From Rana temporaria (taxonomy: Eukaryota > Chordata > Amphibia > Anura > Ranidae): a stretch of DNA of 64,000 nt. Numbering within the stretch: the stretch's first letter is position 1; every line of letters starts with the position of its first letter. A program made the position numbers and the translations under genes. The stretch is taken from contig NC_053499.1 of the NCBI RefSeq assembly GCF_905171775.1, positions 85,350,669-85,414,668 of the forward strand, read 5' to 3'. Below the pieces are notes generated by a model. The model made no database searches. It was not told the origin of the DNA and worked only from the letters and a program-made list of their open reading frames with translations. Positions 8,896 through 20,541 of the stretch are shown here, piece by piece.

Positions 8896-9705
8896 CCTCC
8901 TCCCAACCGCTCCATAGACAAAAGACGTCTACAGAGCGGTTGAGTTATTCCGGGACGACGTCCCTGGGACGTCCTCCCAGAATCCTTCACTCGCGCGCCC
9001 CCTGCGGCGCGCTCCCAGAATCATCTGTGAGCGCCGGGTCTAGAAGACCCGGCGCATCACAGATCGCGGTAAATCGCCGCTGATAGCGGCGGTTTACCAC
9101 GTGATCGCTCCGTCAAATGACGGAGCGATCACTTGTAAACAAACCGGCGTCATGTAATGACGCCGGTTCCTCCCTCTCCTCTCTGTACCGATCGGTACAG
9201 TGTGAGAGGAGGGGGGGAGCGCGGGGTGTCAGCAGCTGCTGTGGGATGGATCTGTGACAAATGCAGTCACAGATCCATCCATCCCTCCCTGTGCAATACT
9301 CTGCAGTACCATCAATACTCTGCAATACCCCCCACACTCTGCAATACCCCCCACACTCTGCAATACCCCCCACAATCTGCAATACCCCCCACAATCTGCA
9401 ATACCCCCCACAATCTGCAATACCCCCAATACTCCGCAATACCTGCTAATATGACAGAAACGAGATTTATTTTTTTATTTTTACAAAATTTTCAGTGTTT
9501 TTTCTTTTATAGCGCAAAAAATAAAAAACCCAGAGGTGATCAAATACCACCAAAAGAAAGCTCTATTTGTGGGGAAAAAAGGACAAAAATTTCAGATGGG
9601 CACAATGTTGTATGACTGAGTTATTGTCATTCAAATTGTGAGAGCACCGAAAGCTGAAAATTGGTCTGGTGAGGAAGGGGGTTTAAGTGCCCAGTGGTCA
9701 AGAGG
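8896..9705 (-). mobile_element. TTAA-flanked non-autonomous element (piggyBac-like), inserted in L1 ORF2
   Basis: Exact TTAA duplications at 8892-8895 and 9706-9709; the ends are CCTC...GAGG. In reverse orientation it shares the CACCTCTG...AAAAATAGAGC-type interior with the copy at 21006-21929. No coding capacity seen. It contains a 19-bp minisatellite. Confidence 0.8.
9293..9446. repeat. 19-bp minisatellite
   Basis: About seven or eight copies of CAATACCCCCCACACTCTG, with ACAATCTG variants, inside the TTAA element. Confidence 0.9.
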
Positions 9706-10521
9706 TTAATCAAAGATATCGGTCTGTAATTCTCAACCAAGCTGGAATCCTTGTCAGGTTTAGGGATCACAGATATGTATGCCAAATTAAGTTGACTGCC
9801 TATTGGATTACCGTCCGATAAACCATTAAAAAACCTTGCGAGATAGGGTGCTAAAAGGATTGAAAACTTTTTGTTATAAGGAGATGAAAAGCCATCAGGG
9901 CCGGGAGCCTTATTTTTCTTCAACCCCTTAGTAACTTCCATAACCTCTTCCACTAAAATGGGAGCCTCCGTTTCATTACTATGTAAATCCGACAATCTTG
10001 GAAGATCCAAGCCCTCAAGGAACTCTGAAATTACATTAGAATCACAGCTGTCATCGAAATGATAAAGCTTTGAATAAAAATTTTGAAAGGCTTCCATCAC
10101 CCGTTGAGGATTTAGGGTAAGTGAACCATCAACTTGTTTAATCTTGGGAATGATTCTTGATCTAAATCTAGGTGAAAGCTTATTTGCCAACATTGGACCA
10201 ATTTTATCCTTCATTCGATAAAATTTTGTCCTGGACCATTTAATAGCTTTTCCTGCTTTAACCATAAGCGCTAGGTTTAAAGCAGTTCTGGCCACGTCAA
10301 AAGTGGAAGTAGGAAATCCAATTGGGTCCGTTTTATGTTGTAAACACAAGTCAGTAAATTTTCGTTCAAGTTCTTCTATCTCCATTTTTTTCAATCTCTT
10401 TTGTCTAGCTGCTATCTGTATCAGTTTGCCTCTAATCGTTACCTTGTGAGCTGCCCATAAGATTTCTGGCGAGATCCCGTCTGTATCATTAATATCAAAA
10501 TAATCTTTTATGGTTTGTAAC

Positions 10522-10823
10522 CATAGGTGTGCGCAGCCTATGGCATTAGGGTGTGCACCCCAAAGCTTAAACACACACTAACAATCCCTCACCATGTTCA
10601 TTCAGAAAGGAAAGGGGCTGATAAATACATATTTACCAGCCCCTTCCCTCACTCATCCTAAAACCTCCCAGCAGCAACAGCCATCAGGAGAGAAGAGGAG
10701 GGAAGCCGGTAGTGCATGCCGAGGGAAGGAGGGGGGAGGCAGGGCAGTAGGGGAAATCTGTGCTGCACAGGGTGATTAGGGTGTGCCTGGGCACACCCGG
10801 CACACCCTGTGTGCATGCCTATG
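10522..10823. mobile_element. Small hAT-type MITE with 8-bp target duplication
   Basis: 302 bp starting CATAGGTGTGC and ending CATGCCTATG, flanked on both sides by TTTGTAAC (10514-10521 and 10824-10831). It splits the L1 ORF2 between endonuclease and linker. No ORF. Confidence 0.85.
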
Positions 10824-11371
10824 TTTGTAACTATATTGGGGTCATTTAAGAGTAATTGGTTAAGGGTCCAATGAGAAACCCTCCGGTTAGTATCCATCCT
10901 CTTTAAAGCCAACATAACTATGGAATGATCCGACCATGGAACATCTATAATAGAGGAGTTTAGAGCACAAGGAATATGATGAATAGATAGTAATATGTGA
11001 TCTATACGCGAAAATGATTGATGAGGACTAGAGTAGTGTGTATAATCTTTTGCTGTCGGGTTCAGTTCCCTCCAGATATCCGTTAATCTGGATTGGTGAA
11101 TTAGACGAGCAATTTGAGTGCTGGCTTTAGTTGGTCCGATTAATTTTGCCTTTGATGGTCCAGATTTATCCAGTCCAGAATCAAAGGCCAAATTGGAGTC
11201 ACCTCCCATAACTACGATTCCCTCCATGAAAGATTGGAGAGCCTCAAACATATGGTAAAAAAAAAATTCTGTCCCCTATTAGGAGCATAATAGGAAACAA
11301 AAGTATATATTTTTCCATCCAAGGTACCCTTGATCAAAACAAACCTGCCGTCTGGATCAACATACTCCTGA

Positions 11372-11862
11372 GGCCCCATACACACGGGAGGATTTATCCG
11401 CGGATACGGTCCAGCGGACCGTTTCCGCGGATAAATCCTCTCAAAGATTTCTGCAGATTTCTCTGCGATGGAGTGTACTCACCATCGCATTGAAATCCGC
11501 GTCGAAATCCTCTGGCGATGACGTGTCGCGCCGTCGCCGCGATTATGACGCGGCGACGTGCGCGACGCTGTCATATAAGGAATTCCACGCATGCGTCGAA
11601 TCATTACGACGCATGCGGGGGATCCCTTCGGACGGATGGATCCGGTGAGTCTGTACAGACCAGCAGATCCATCTGTTGGGATGGACTCCAGCAGATGGAT
11701 ATGTTCTGCATGTCAGCAAATATCCGATCTGCTGGAATCCATCCCAGGGGAGATATATCCGTGGAAAAAGATCCGCTGGCGTGTACACACCATAGGATCT
11801 ATCCGCTGAAACCCATTTGCTGGGATTTATCTGCGGATGGATTCTATGGTGTGTACGGGGCC
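11372..11862. mobile_element. Harbinger-type MITE (GGCCCCATACACAC family), copy 1
   Basis: 491 bp with terminal inverted repeats GGCCCCATACACAC / GTGTGTACGGGGCC. Flanks are TGA and TTA, a diverged 3-bp duplication. A close relative sits at 41494-41984 with an exact TTA duplication. It splits the endonuclease part of L1 ORF2. Confidence 0.82.
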
Positions 11863-12197
11863 TTAGACAAGTCAAAATTGCAATGTTTAGAGAACAAAAT
11901 AGCTACTCCCTTAGTTTTATTTTCAGCCTTGGATAAATAAAACGTTGGAAATTTTTCATGTAAAAACGAGGGGGTGTACCGCTTTGGGAAGTGGGTCTCC
12001 TGTAGAAATACTACATCGACACGAAGGGACTTATAGAATTGTAATGCCTTTCTTCTTTTGATCGAAGAATTCAACCTCTGTGCGTTATGCAAAACCACAC
12101 GGAGGGGAGAGGGAGAACTAGTTATACCAGCCATTGAACAGGATAGTAATGAACCTAAGCAACATGCCCATCTGGAGTTTGGTGGCTCTAGAGCCAA

Positions 12198-12540
12198 TAT
12201 TAGACAGTAGATGGGCCGTATAACTGCATTAAAAGCCCTATTTCAATAGGACCATACATTTGCAGGTAGGCTAAAGAGGCAAGAAAAACAGAAAAGATAG
12301 AGAAAATCATAGAATAAGAAGAAAAATATAAACTTATCAGCATAAAGCAAAATAATAGAGAGCCAAAAAATGGCCCAGAATGAGGGGAAGGTGAAGTCCC
12401 CCTTCCCTCATTCAAAAAAGTAACATTAGAATAGCACATAAAAAGGGCTACGAACTCACACCCCAGGACGACCAAACGTCAATCTAAGGAGTGAGTTGAG
12501 ACCTAATGACTCACCACTGACCTGCTATCATTGTCATAAA
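12198..12540 (-). other. L1 region between ORF1 and ORF2
   Basis: AT-rich sequence upstream of the ORF2 start in the minus-strand L1. It holds an open frame (12475-12200) rich in hydrophobic residues, with no recognisable domain and no independent sign of coding function. Confidence 0.4.
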
Positions 12541-14117
12541 AAAAAAAAAAGCATAAAATAATGTCACATTCAAAAGAGATTCAGTTCGGACAAACCTTAA
12601 CCATTGAACGGAAATTATAACAATTGCATTTTTGCAATGTGGGTAATATGAAAAAAAAGAAAAATCCCTGTACTCTAAAAATACTTATGCATAAAATATA
12701 TACGGGCATATATATACGGATACAGAAATATCATAGGATGTTATAATAATGAAAAAAAAAATCCCTGCACTCTAAAAATACTTATGCATAAAATATATAC
12801 GGGCATATATATACGGATGAATAATGGGGGGAACCAATGCGCAAACCAATCTATCAAGGGCAGATAGCCAAACAAAATACAACTAACAAGCAGCAGCCAC
12901 AACTAGTAGTGCTCACACACTGGCAGTAAATTGATATATGTGGGTTGTAATGGCGCTTGCAATAAATAAGAACTAAATAATCATAATGACAATTCCTGTT
13001 GATGTATAAAAATAATATGAACCAAGTAAAAAATCCACCACTTGCTGTGTTTATAAAAATGTTCCACTCCAAATACAGTTGAAACAACCATCCAGCATCA
13101 ATAAAATAATGTGGACGGTGATGGGAGTGAGAATATATTAATATGGATGTCCTAATTCAGATGATACAAATGACCTGGGATAATGGACTCACCAGAGCAT
13201 CAATAAATGTGAGGGATGTTATGATTGAGATAAAATCAAATTTAACTCTAGGTGAACAAATGTGCCAATAACCGTAATATGTGATAAAAAATGAATAAAT
13301 GACAATAAAATCCAAATATCAAAAATAAATAATAAGTGAAAAATCCAAAACAGTGCTCCATTCATTAAAAGTGCATTTGTGTAAAAATAGTAATAGTCCA
13401 ATAATAATACTGAAAACAAACAGTCCTTATCAGTGAAAAAAATCAATATCATGCATGGGTCGTCCAGACCCAATCCATAAATAAATCAAAGTGAATTGTC
13501 CCATTAAAATTCAAAAAAACACAAAAAGTGTGTCATAAAAAATATATATAAATATAAAATGAATTAAATAAAAAATATTATTTAAATATTTTTAGTGATA
13601 AATATAGTAAAAATATATAAAAATGTGTCCAGTGCACAAACGTGCAGAAACCAATGGATGAAATCCAATAATGTGTCCAGTGCACAAACGTGCAAAATGA
13701 AGTAAATCCAAAGTAAATTACAATCAGACACTTGAAAGGTGCATATGTGCTCCACCAACCACCAGGCTTTCCACAGTGTAGGTATAACGGATCAATGTTC
13801 ATGCAAGCCCCTTACCTCAAGGAGGCTATTTTAAAGCCTGTATTGCTGTCAGATAGGGATTTTCCAGCCAGCCTACTACTCCACTCCCACACGAAAAACG
13901 GCTCCAACACAGGTGCTCAAATACAAAACAGGGATGCTTCCATAGCATAATACCATAAACATTTATTTGAAATTTAAAATAGTAACACTTACAGACAGCG
14001 CTGTAACATCAGCATGTAAAACACAGACAGATATGTCTCCGCCCTGCGGCCGCAAGCGGATGACGTCACCAGCGAACCTCCTACTTCCTCCTCACGCGTA
14101 TCGTGACACCACGTCAC
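12541..14117 (-). mobile_element. PLE-like 3' remnant between L1 ORF1 and ORF2 fragments
   Basis: AT-rich, non-coding. On the minus strand 14117-14040 contains a potential GTGAC/GTCAC hairpin followed by GATACGCG and GAGGAGG, then GGTGACGTCA, resembling the hairpin block of the PLE copies at 58118-58201. Internal short repeats: a ~57-bp unit at 12665-12721 and 12762-12818 (TACTTATGCATAAAATATAT core), and AATGTGTCCAGTGCACAAAC at 13621 and 13670. The boundaries and the PLE identity are inference. Confidence 0.4.
12665..12818. repeat. Direct repeat, ~57 bp, two copies
   Basis: Copies at about 12665-12721 and 12762-12818 are nearly identical and separated by about 40 bp. Confidence 0.85.
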
Positions 14118-14755
14118 TTAATCATAGGCCGAAATAGATGGTAATAGACTTTTAATAACGTCCTGTACTGCAGAGTTAACATCAAGAATAGATTCTGGCA
14201 GACCTCTGATCCTAAAATTACCCCTTCTAGATCTATTCTCAAGTTCATCGATCTTAGCTTGCGCTATTGTCCAGTTGTTCCTGCATGTATTGCATGTGAT
14301 CAGCATTTTGAGTCGTTCTAGCAATATTAACATCCAGATTATGTTCAATAGTCTCAATTCTTTTACCCAGGCTTTGAAAGTCAGCTCTAATTTCTCCAGT
14401 TATCCTTTCAGCATTTTGTGCTAAGCCTCTGTCCAGCATTTCAGATATTCTAGCAAACAATTCAGAAACATTAAAGGTGACATCAAGAGCCTGTTCATTG
14501 TTTGTAGCCTTATGGACCGGATTACTTGAGGAAATCAACACAGGTGTCATTTGAACTGTTTCCACACGGTTCGGTTCCTGAGGTAAAGCTTGATGCATTA
14601 CAGGGGGACACAGAATCTTTATGTGATGGAGGTGCTTCAGCTGCAATTTGTGCATATGTATGAGGTACTGTGACCATTTTGAGAAGATTCTTTGTCACAG
14701 CAGCTTGCTTATTATCGCTTTTGCCCTTTATTTTTTTATAATATTTACCAGGCAT
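14118..14755 (-). pseudogene. L1 ORF1 protein fragment (coiled coil and start of RRM)
   Basis: On the minus strand from an ATG at 14755 (MPGKYYKKIKGKSDNKQ) through frames broken by at least two indels: a Ser/Thr/Pro-rich N-terminus, then a coiled-coil-like stretch (RISEMLDRGLAQNAERIT, LGKRIETIEHNL) and the L1 ORF1 hallmark AQAKIDELENRSRRGNFRIR at about 14265-14206. ORF1p is an RNA-binding trimer that packages L1 RNA. The C-terminal RRM and CTD are missing: the sequence switches to a PLE-like remnant at 14117. Its orientation and distance fit the ORF2 pseudogene to the left, so both probably come from one L1. Confidence 0.75.
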
Positions 14756-16045
14756 GTGCCTGTAGCTCAGTGTATCTGTAATAGAACCACAATATGCTGA
14801 AGTTTATCTCTTATTCATATCAGGTCAGTATTTCCATATAATGAAAAATTCTTATGACATCATCTTATCACGGTGGCCAGTGGTGAGGTAAGCCTCCTTC
14901 CTTTAAGCCTCCATCTTAGCTGCGCCTTTGAAGGCACCTCTAACTCACAAATTCAAGCCTTGAGGTATTGCAACAAGCATGAGGTGAAAAGACATCACTG
15001 ACAGAGGGCCTAAGGAGAACTACAATTGCTGACGCTCACCTTAATTATTATGGAATTGGCCCTTTAATAGCTCCGCCGCTGGTAAGTGGGTCTCTTTTTC
15101 ATTCACCAAAGTAGTATTAGCAACAGCTATAGAGTCAAGCTTCCGACCCCGATTGTCCCTCAGCCGAGGTATCGCAGTGCAGACAAGGATGCCTCGTAGG
15201 CCTCAAAATGGCGCCGGCGGGACTCCAACAAAAGGAGTAAATACCGTCTGTAATCTCCGAGCGGACGCCCGTACTTGACTCCCCACTTAGAGCGGTGTAT
15301 CCTGGGTGGATGAAGGAGGGGAAGCCGTGCAATTCACTCCACAATCCGCACTCAAGCACGGCGGTGTCTGAGGCCTCTTAGGCCTAAAAATGGCGATGAT
15401 GCCACAGTATACAGCGGAGGCCTCGGTTCACAGCGATGAGTGAGCAGGCAGTTTAGCCACTCAATAAAGGTACGAGGCCGATCAGGGAGAATCCCGGACA
15501 CAGGATGGGGGGTTTTGGGGATTGAAATGCCAATACCGAGAACAGATGGCTCTAGATTCTAACCGGCTAGACAGAGTTCATCCAGAGCACGTCCATCGCC
15601 ATTCACGTCCGGCCACACCCCCCCATATTTGTTTCTTATACGGAACTCCATCTCGTCACATGCCACAGCACAGGAAAAAGGGTCTTTAAGTTAAATCTGA
15701 CACTCTTGTGCTAAAGCACAATCTTCTCTGATTCATGAGATCAGCAACAATTTATCTCCAGGAGAAGCAGCCAGCCGGGGCTGTACAAGAAGTCTCCCTC
15801 TACATGTCAGGCTCTGCTACAAGGTACATAACACACGCTCCAGTAGAATCCTCCTCAGGGGCTGCATCCTAATTCTGATTTTCTGTAGGGGAGTCCATCA
15901 GCATCCTTGGAACTCTATCCCACCTCCAGTGAAGATCAGCAGTACCAAGCCTCAGCTCCAGGCTCATCACTTCCCAGGCTTCCTCAGGCAGACAGGCCTA
16001 AATCATCAGTCTTATCATGTACAGTTGTACACCATCCCCAGGCCA
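14756..16045 (-). other. Probable L1 5' region
   Basis: GC-richer sequence upstream of the ORF1 fragment with no persuasive coding frame. Position suggests the 5' UTR/promoter of the minus-strand L1; the 5' boundary cannot be placed. It includes two similar blocks (CTCGTAGGCCTCAAAATGGC near 15191 and GAGGCCTCTTAGGCCTAAAA near 15371). Confidence 0.35.
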
Positions 16046-16539
16046 CAGCGGTGTATCTAGGGTATGGCACATATGGCGTGTGCCATGGGCGCCATATTAG
16101 GGGGGGCGTTCGTGAGAAGGGGTGAGTGGCTGGGCAAAAGCAGTGTTGCCAATGCCAACCACAGCCGCCTGTATTTTTCGGCAGTTTCCGGAGCGGCCGA
16201 TCCAGTCCTGGATTCAGCCAGCGGGTTGGGCCGTCCAGCCACGAGGGCGGACTTGACAGAGGATGAGCTGACGGCGCGCTACTATTGGTGGCAAGGCAAG
16301 TGATGTCATCTCATGGCGCATACCCACAGGGCAGGCCAGATTTGAAAATCAGTCACCTAGAGCAGGAGTAGGCAAGCTGTACAGGCGTAACGGAGGAGCC
16401 ATCGTAGTGGTCTGAGTTTTTTTTCTGATGATCCAGAGAGTCGGCGACAGCATGATAGCCCAGGCATCCACAGCACAAACGGACCAGCCCAGGGCGAGCA
16501 GGCACACCTTAGGGTAATAAATAGAGGAGGTGATGGAGG

Positions 16540-17102
16540 CAGGAGGAATGGATCATGGAGGAAGAAGGGATGGATCACGAAGGAAGGAGGGATGGATCAC
16601 GGAGGAAGGATGGATGGTGTGATGGTGACAGGAGGGATGGCTTATGGAGGAAGGAGGGATGGTGTGATGGAGGGATGGTGTAATGGAGGCGGGAGGGAGG
16701 GTGTGATGGTGACAGGAGGGATGGATCACAGAGGAAGGAGGGATAGATCACGGAGGAAGAATGGATGGATCACGGAGGAAGGATGGATCACGGATGAAGG
16801 ATGGATGGATCATGAAGGATGGATGGATGGTGTGATGGTGACAGGAGGGATGGATCACAGAGGAAGGAGGGATGGATCACGGAGGAAGGAAGGATGGATC
16901 ACGGAGGAAGGATGGATGGATCACGGAGGAAGGATGGATGGTGTGATGGTGACAGGAGGGATGGATCATGGAGGCGGGAGGGAGGATGTGATGGTGACAG
17001 GAGGGATGGATCATGGAGGGAGGATGGATGGTGTCAGGAGGGATGGATCATGGAGGAAGGAGGGATGGTGTGATGGTAACAGGAGGGATGGTGTGATGGA
17101 GG
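16540..17102. repeat. GGAGGGATGG minisatellite, block 1
   Basis: Variable higher-order units of about 30-75 bp built of GGAGGGATGGATCA, GGAGGAAGGAGGGATGG and TGTGATGGTGACAGGAGGG. Confidence 0.9.
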
Positions 17103-17755
17103 ATTAAATAGAGGCAAGGCACTCAGTGGCGGTCTCGGCGGCTCTGAGGCAGTGGCACTCCCCCACAACAAAGAAGGTCAGGACACTACACTACTCTGGG
17201 GGGTGAATGTTTGACAGGGGCGCAGTTTTGATGCTTGCCATAGGTGCCATTTCCAGGAGGGGTGGTGTGATGGTGACAGGAGGGATGGTGAGATGGTGAC
17301 TGGATCATGGAGGAAGGAGGGATGGATCATGGAGGCGGGAGGGAGGGTGTGATGGTGACAGGAGGGATGGATCATCTAGGAAGGAGGGATGGTGTGATGG
17401 TGACAGGAGGGATGGTTCATGGAGGAAGGAGGGATGGTGTGATGGTGACAGGAGGGATGGATCATGGAGGGAGGAGGGATGGTGTGATGGTGACAGGGGG
17501 GATGGATCATGGAGGAAGGAGTGATAGTGTGATGGTGACAAGAGGGATGGATCATGGAGGAAGGAGGGATGGTGTGATGGTAACAGGAGGGATGGTGTGA
17601 TGGAGGATCAAATAGAGGCAAGGCACTCAGTGGCGGTCTCGGCGGCTCTGAGGCAGTGGCACTCCCCCACAACAAAGAAGGTCAGGACACTACTGTGGGG
17701 GGGTGAATGTTTGACAGGGGAGCAGTTTTGATGCTTGCCATAGGTGCCATTTCCA
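17103..17755. repeat. 155-bp direct repeat flanking minisatellite block 2
   Basis: 17101-17255 and 17601-17755 are nearly identical (both include AGGCAAGGCACTCAGTGGCG and GATGCTTGCCATAGGTGCC). Minisatellite and flank were therefore duplicated together as a segment of about 500 bp. Confidence 0.88.
17255..17605. repeat. GGAGGGATGG minisatellite, block 2
   Basis: A more regular array, period about 60 bp, of the same motifs as block 1. Confidence 0.9.
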
Positions 17756-19059
17756 CTAGATACGCCTCTGCTAGGCCAAAGTTGGGGAGGAAGAGCTCTT
17801 GCATCAGCCAGCCCCAATTATTTATACCGTTTCTCACAATGCACCACTGGCACAGTAAACTCCTAGTAGTGGGCTGGGAAAATATATGAATATTGATAAT
17901 CCATACCTACTATAAGATCTCTCAGTAATACCAAAGGCAACAGTGCCACCAAATGACAGAAGGGAGAACTGACAGCCTGGATGAACTTAGGTGAAGGCAA
18001 TGCTGTATCTTAGCCTAGGCCGACAAGGCTTAGGCCTAGGTTGGCACTTTGGGGGGGGCAGCACCAAAGCCACCCCCAGCACGAAAACCCCTCCCGACCC
18101 ATCCTCCTGAGTCTGACTCCCAGGGCCGCCTTCTGGCTCCTGCACTAATATAGCCCCTGGCGCGGCGGCCTGTAGCCTGGCACTTGCTAAAATCATTAGC
18201 AATATGGGGAGTACTTAGGCATACGTCCCAGGGGGAGGGAGCGACTGACACCCCCATGAAACAGCCAGTGACTGGCCAGACCGGGTGCATGTCATTCCGT
18301 GGAAGAGGCGGAGCCTAATGCTCCTCCTACCCTCCCCTGAGTGACATCCTTATGCATATTCTTCCTGGCCTGGGGGCGGGGTCTCTCTGTGACTGTAGGA
18401 GGAAAAGAAAGAGGACAATGACGGGAACCCCCTCAGGTGGTGGCCAGGACAGCAAGTAAGTATTTTTGTAAGTCATCGTCCATATAAACTGTCAGTTACA
18501 GTGCTCAACATGGATTGAATGCTAATTTTCTGAGCATATTGCAATAAAGTGTTCCATGCATGCTACAATCTCATTAAACTTTGCAATACATGAACTTTCA
18601 CCGATTATGGACTGTTTAATACATTTGCATAGATTCCAGTGTAGTGATATAGATATATATAGTGCCCAGTACTCCGGTTAGATAATTGATATCTTAGATG
18701 TTAGTATGATGACTTATAAATTACGTTGTTTCGCAGAAACACACCAGGCTCTCCAGAGAACGCAAAATTTAATTAACTTCCAATAACATACAAAGTCCAA
18801 ATTCCACAAACGATACCAATCCAACAGAGTATTTCAGAATCCCATCTTTTCCTAGACCTGTGCAATATTCATCATAGAGTGACAAGACTAGCTGAATGCC
18901 AGCTTGACTGCCGCAAATATTGGTCTCACACTGGGGGGAGTGGTTCTCTGAATGAATGGAAACTTCCCCAAGTCTAATTACCATTAATAAATACTTGTAT
19001 GTAAGGAAGTATCAGGCCATCTCACACAACTAGTCTTAGATAAGATTAACACATCAAAA

Positions 19060-19135
19060 GGGTCCTCAGCTGTTCCTTTGATCTGTGTTTGACCACTAAC
19101 CCTTTTGGTCAGCAAACACCTTTTGATGTGTAACC
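19060..19135. repeat. Inverted repeat around ACATCAAAAGG / CCTTTTGATGT
   Basis: A short perfect inverted pair separated by about 55 bp inside the insert of the hAT element. Unexplained; it could be an end of a further nested element. Confidence 0.5.
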
Positions 19136-19444
19136 TTGAATTCCTGTATGTCACACATATATACTGTGCCTTACATATACCACGATATTTTAAAATGCCT
19201 ACATATCTATATTAATATTACAACATCCAGCATGCATGAAGCACTTTGCAGTACATGAATGTTCACTGAATCTGGACTGTCTAATACGTTTCCATAGATT
19301 CCAGCATATGCAATGTGCTCCATGCTAAAAATCAATGCAAACCCATTAAACAATCCACATTCAGTGAAAATCCATGCACTACAAAGTGCTCCATGCTATA
19401 ATCAAAACATAAATAATATACACTAGTAAGCTGTGATATTTTGA

Positions 19445-19975
19445 AACTGACGAGGTTGCACGGATTGCCACTGATGAGGTGGTACTCCTAAGCTGCACTC
19501 ATAGGCTGCACTGATGGGCACTGGTAGGCTGCACTGATGGGCACTGGTAGGCTGCACGGGTAGGGTACACTGATGGGCACTGATAAAGGCAGCACTGATG
19601 GGACTGTACTGGACACTGATAGGCTGTACTGATGGGCACAGGTGAGGTGGCACTCTTATGCTGCACTGATAAGACAACACTGATAGGCTGCACTGGTGGC
19701 CCCTGATGAGACTAATGCACTAATAAGGCTGCACAGATTAGGCGGCAATCCTAAGCTGCACTGATGGGGCTGCACTGAAGGCCACTAATAAGGCTGCACT
19801 GATGGCCAGTGATAAAGGCTGCACTGATGGCAACTGATAAGGCAGCATTCTTAAGCTGCACTAATAGGGCTGCACTGATAAGGCAGCACTGAAATGCTGC
19901 ACTGGTGGCCCCTGATGAGGCTGTACTGATAGGTGGCACTGATGAGGCTGCACTGATGGGTACTGATATGCTTTA
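19445..19975. repeat. CACTGATGGGCACTGGTAGGCTG minisatellite
   Basis: Irregular array of GCTGCACTGATGGGCACTGA-type units (about 20-30 bp) with GGCACT and GGCTGCACTGAT variants. Confidence 0.88.
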
Positions 19976-20541
19976 TTTTGATATTGTTAAAGTTGTTGTT
20001 AATATTTATTTTTGTAACTTAATTCTGCATAAAACATTTAAAAGTGTAATTTCATGAGATATGTTTAGGTGTGAGGTATGTTTAGGGGCGGGGAGGGGCT
20101 GGGTGGGCCAAGTGGTGGCGAGTAACTCTTAAGGCGTGGCTAGTGGCTCAGGACTTGAAATTTTGAGCCCTGCATTGTACATTCACATAAGTCCTTGCCC
20201 TTAATGAGCTTACAATCTAAGGTTCCTAACTCACATTCATACATACACATGGCAGGGGCAATTTAGACAGGAGCCAATTACAATTGGATAGATTGATGTA
20301 AGTATGGAGTGAATGGTGCGTGATTGTGTGTGCTAATGTACAGAAAGGAAGAGGTGGAGCTCTAAGAGGAAAAGGTGGGGCCTAAAGAGGAAAGGGTGTG
20401 GTTTACAGATGATAGGGCATGTCTTAAACAGGAAGGGGTGTGGATTTGACCAGAAGGGGTGGGTCGCATTTAAATTAGGGGGTGCATGAGTTTAGTCAGG
20501 CCTGGGGCAGCACAAAACCTAAATACACCACTGGGTGAAGG

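Larger units (their letters stand above)
8689..12197 (-). pseudogene. L1/Tx1-type ORF2 (endonuclease and RT N-terminus), interrupted three times
   Basis: On the minus strand the APE endonuclease starts near 12130 (VVLHNAQRLNSS, VDVVFLQETHF), continues after a MITE (11372-11862) with GGDSNLAFD, SRIDHIL and SDHSIVMLAL (11250-10870), and after a small hAT (10522-10823) enters the linker and RT with APGPDGFSSPYNKKF, VIPKPDKDSS and ENYRPISLIN (10510-9710). A TTAA element (8896-9705) splits the codon string for PISLINNDLKI; RT resumes at 8891 with LTKIMANRLSSFIGQYIHKDQV and stops at 8689, where the LTR element begins. The RT catalytic FADD part and everything 3' of it are absent. Removing the inserts restores continuous homology, so it is one ancient copy. 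Confidence 0.85.
16046..17770. mobile_element. hAT non-autonomous element inflated by minisatellites
   Basis: Starts CAGCGGTGTATCTAG and ends CTAGATACGCCTCTG (inverted), flanked by CCAGGCCA (16038-16045) and CTAGGCCA (17771-17778), an 8-bp duplication with one mismatch. Most of the inside is a GGA-rich minisatellite duplicated together with about 155 bp of adjacent unique sequence. The long open frames in it are products of the repeat, not genes. Confidence 0.85.
17998..20533. mobile_element. hAT non-autonomous element, 2.5 kb
   Basis: Perfect 8-bp duplication GGTGAAGG at 17990-17997 and 20534-20541. Ends CAATGCTGTATCTTAG and (inverted) CAGTGGTGTATTTAGG. Inside are a minisatellite (19445-19975) and two diverged copies of a block with ATTCCAGTGTAGTG/ATTCCAGCATATGC (~18540-18640 and ~19220-19320) flanking a 0.55-kb insert. 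No transposase. Confidence 0.85.

Noticed and set aside
16592..17600. Glycine/Asp/Met-rich plus-strand frames and His/Ser/Pro-rich minus-strand frames
   Set aside because: They are translations of the GGAGGGATGG minisatellite, with no start context or domain.
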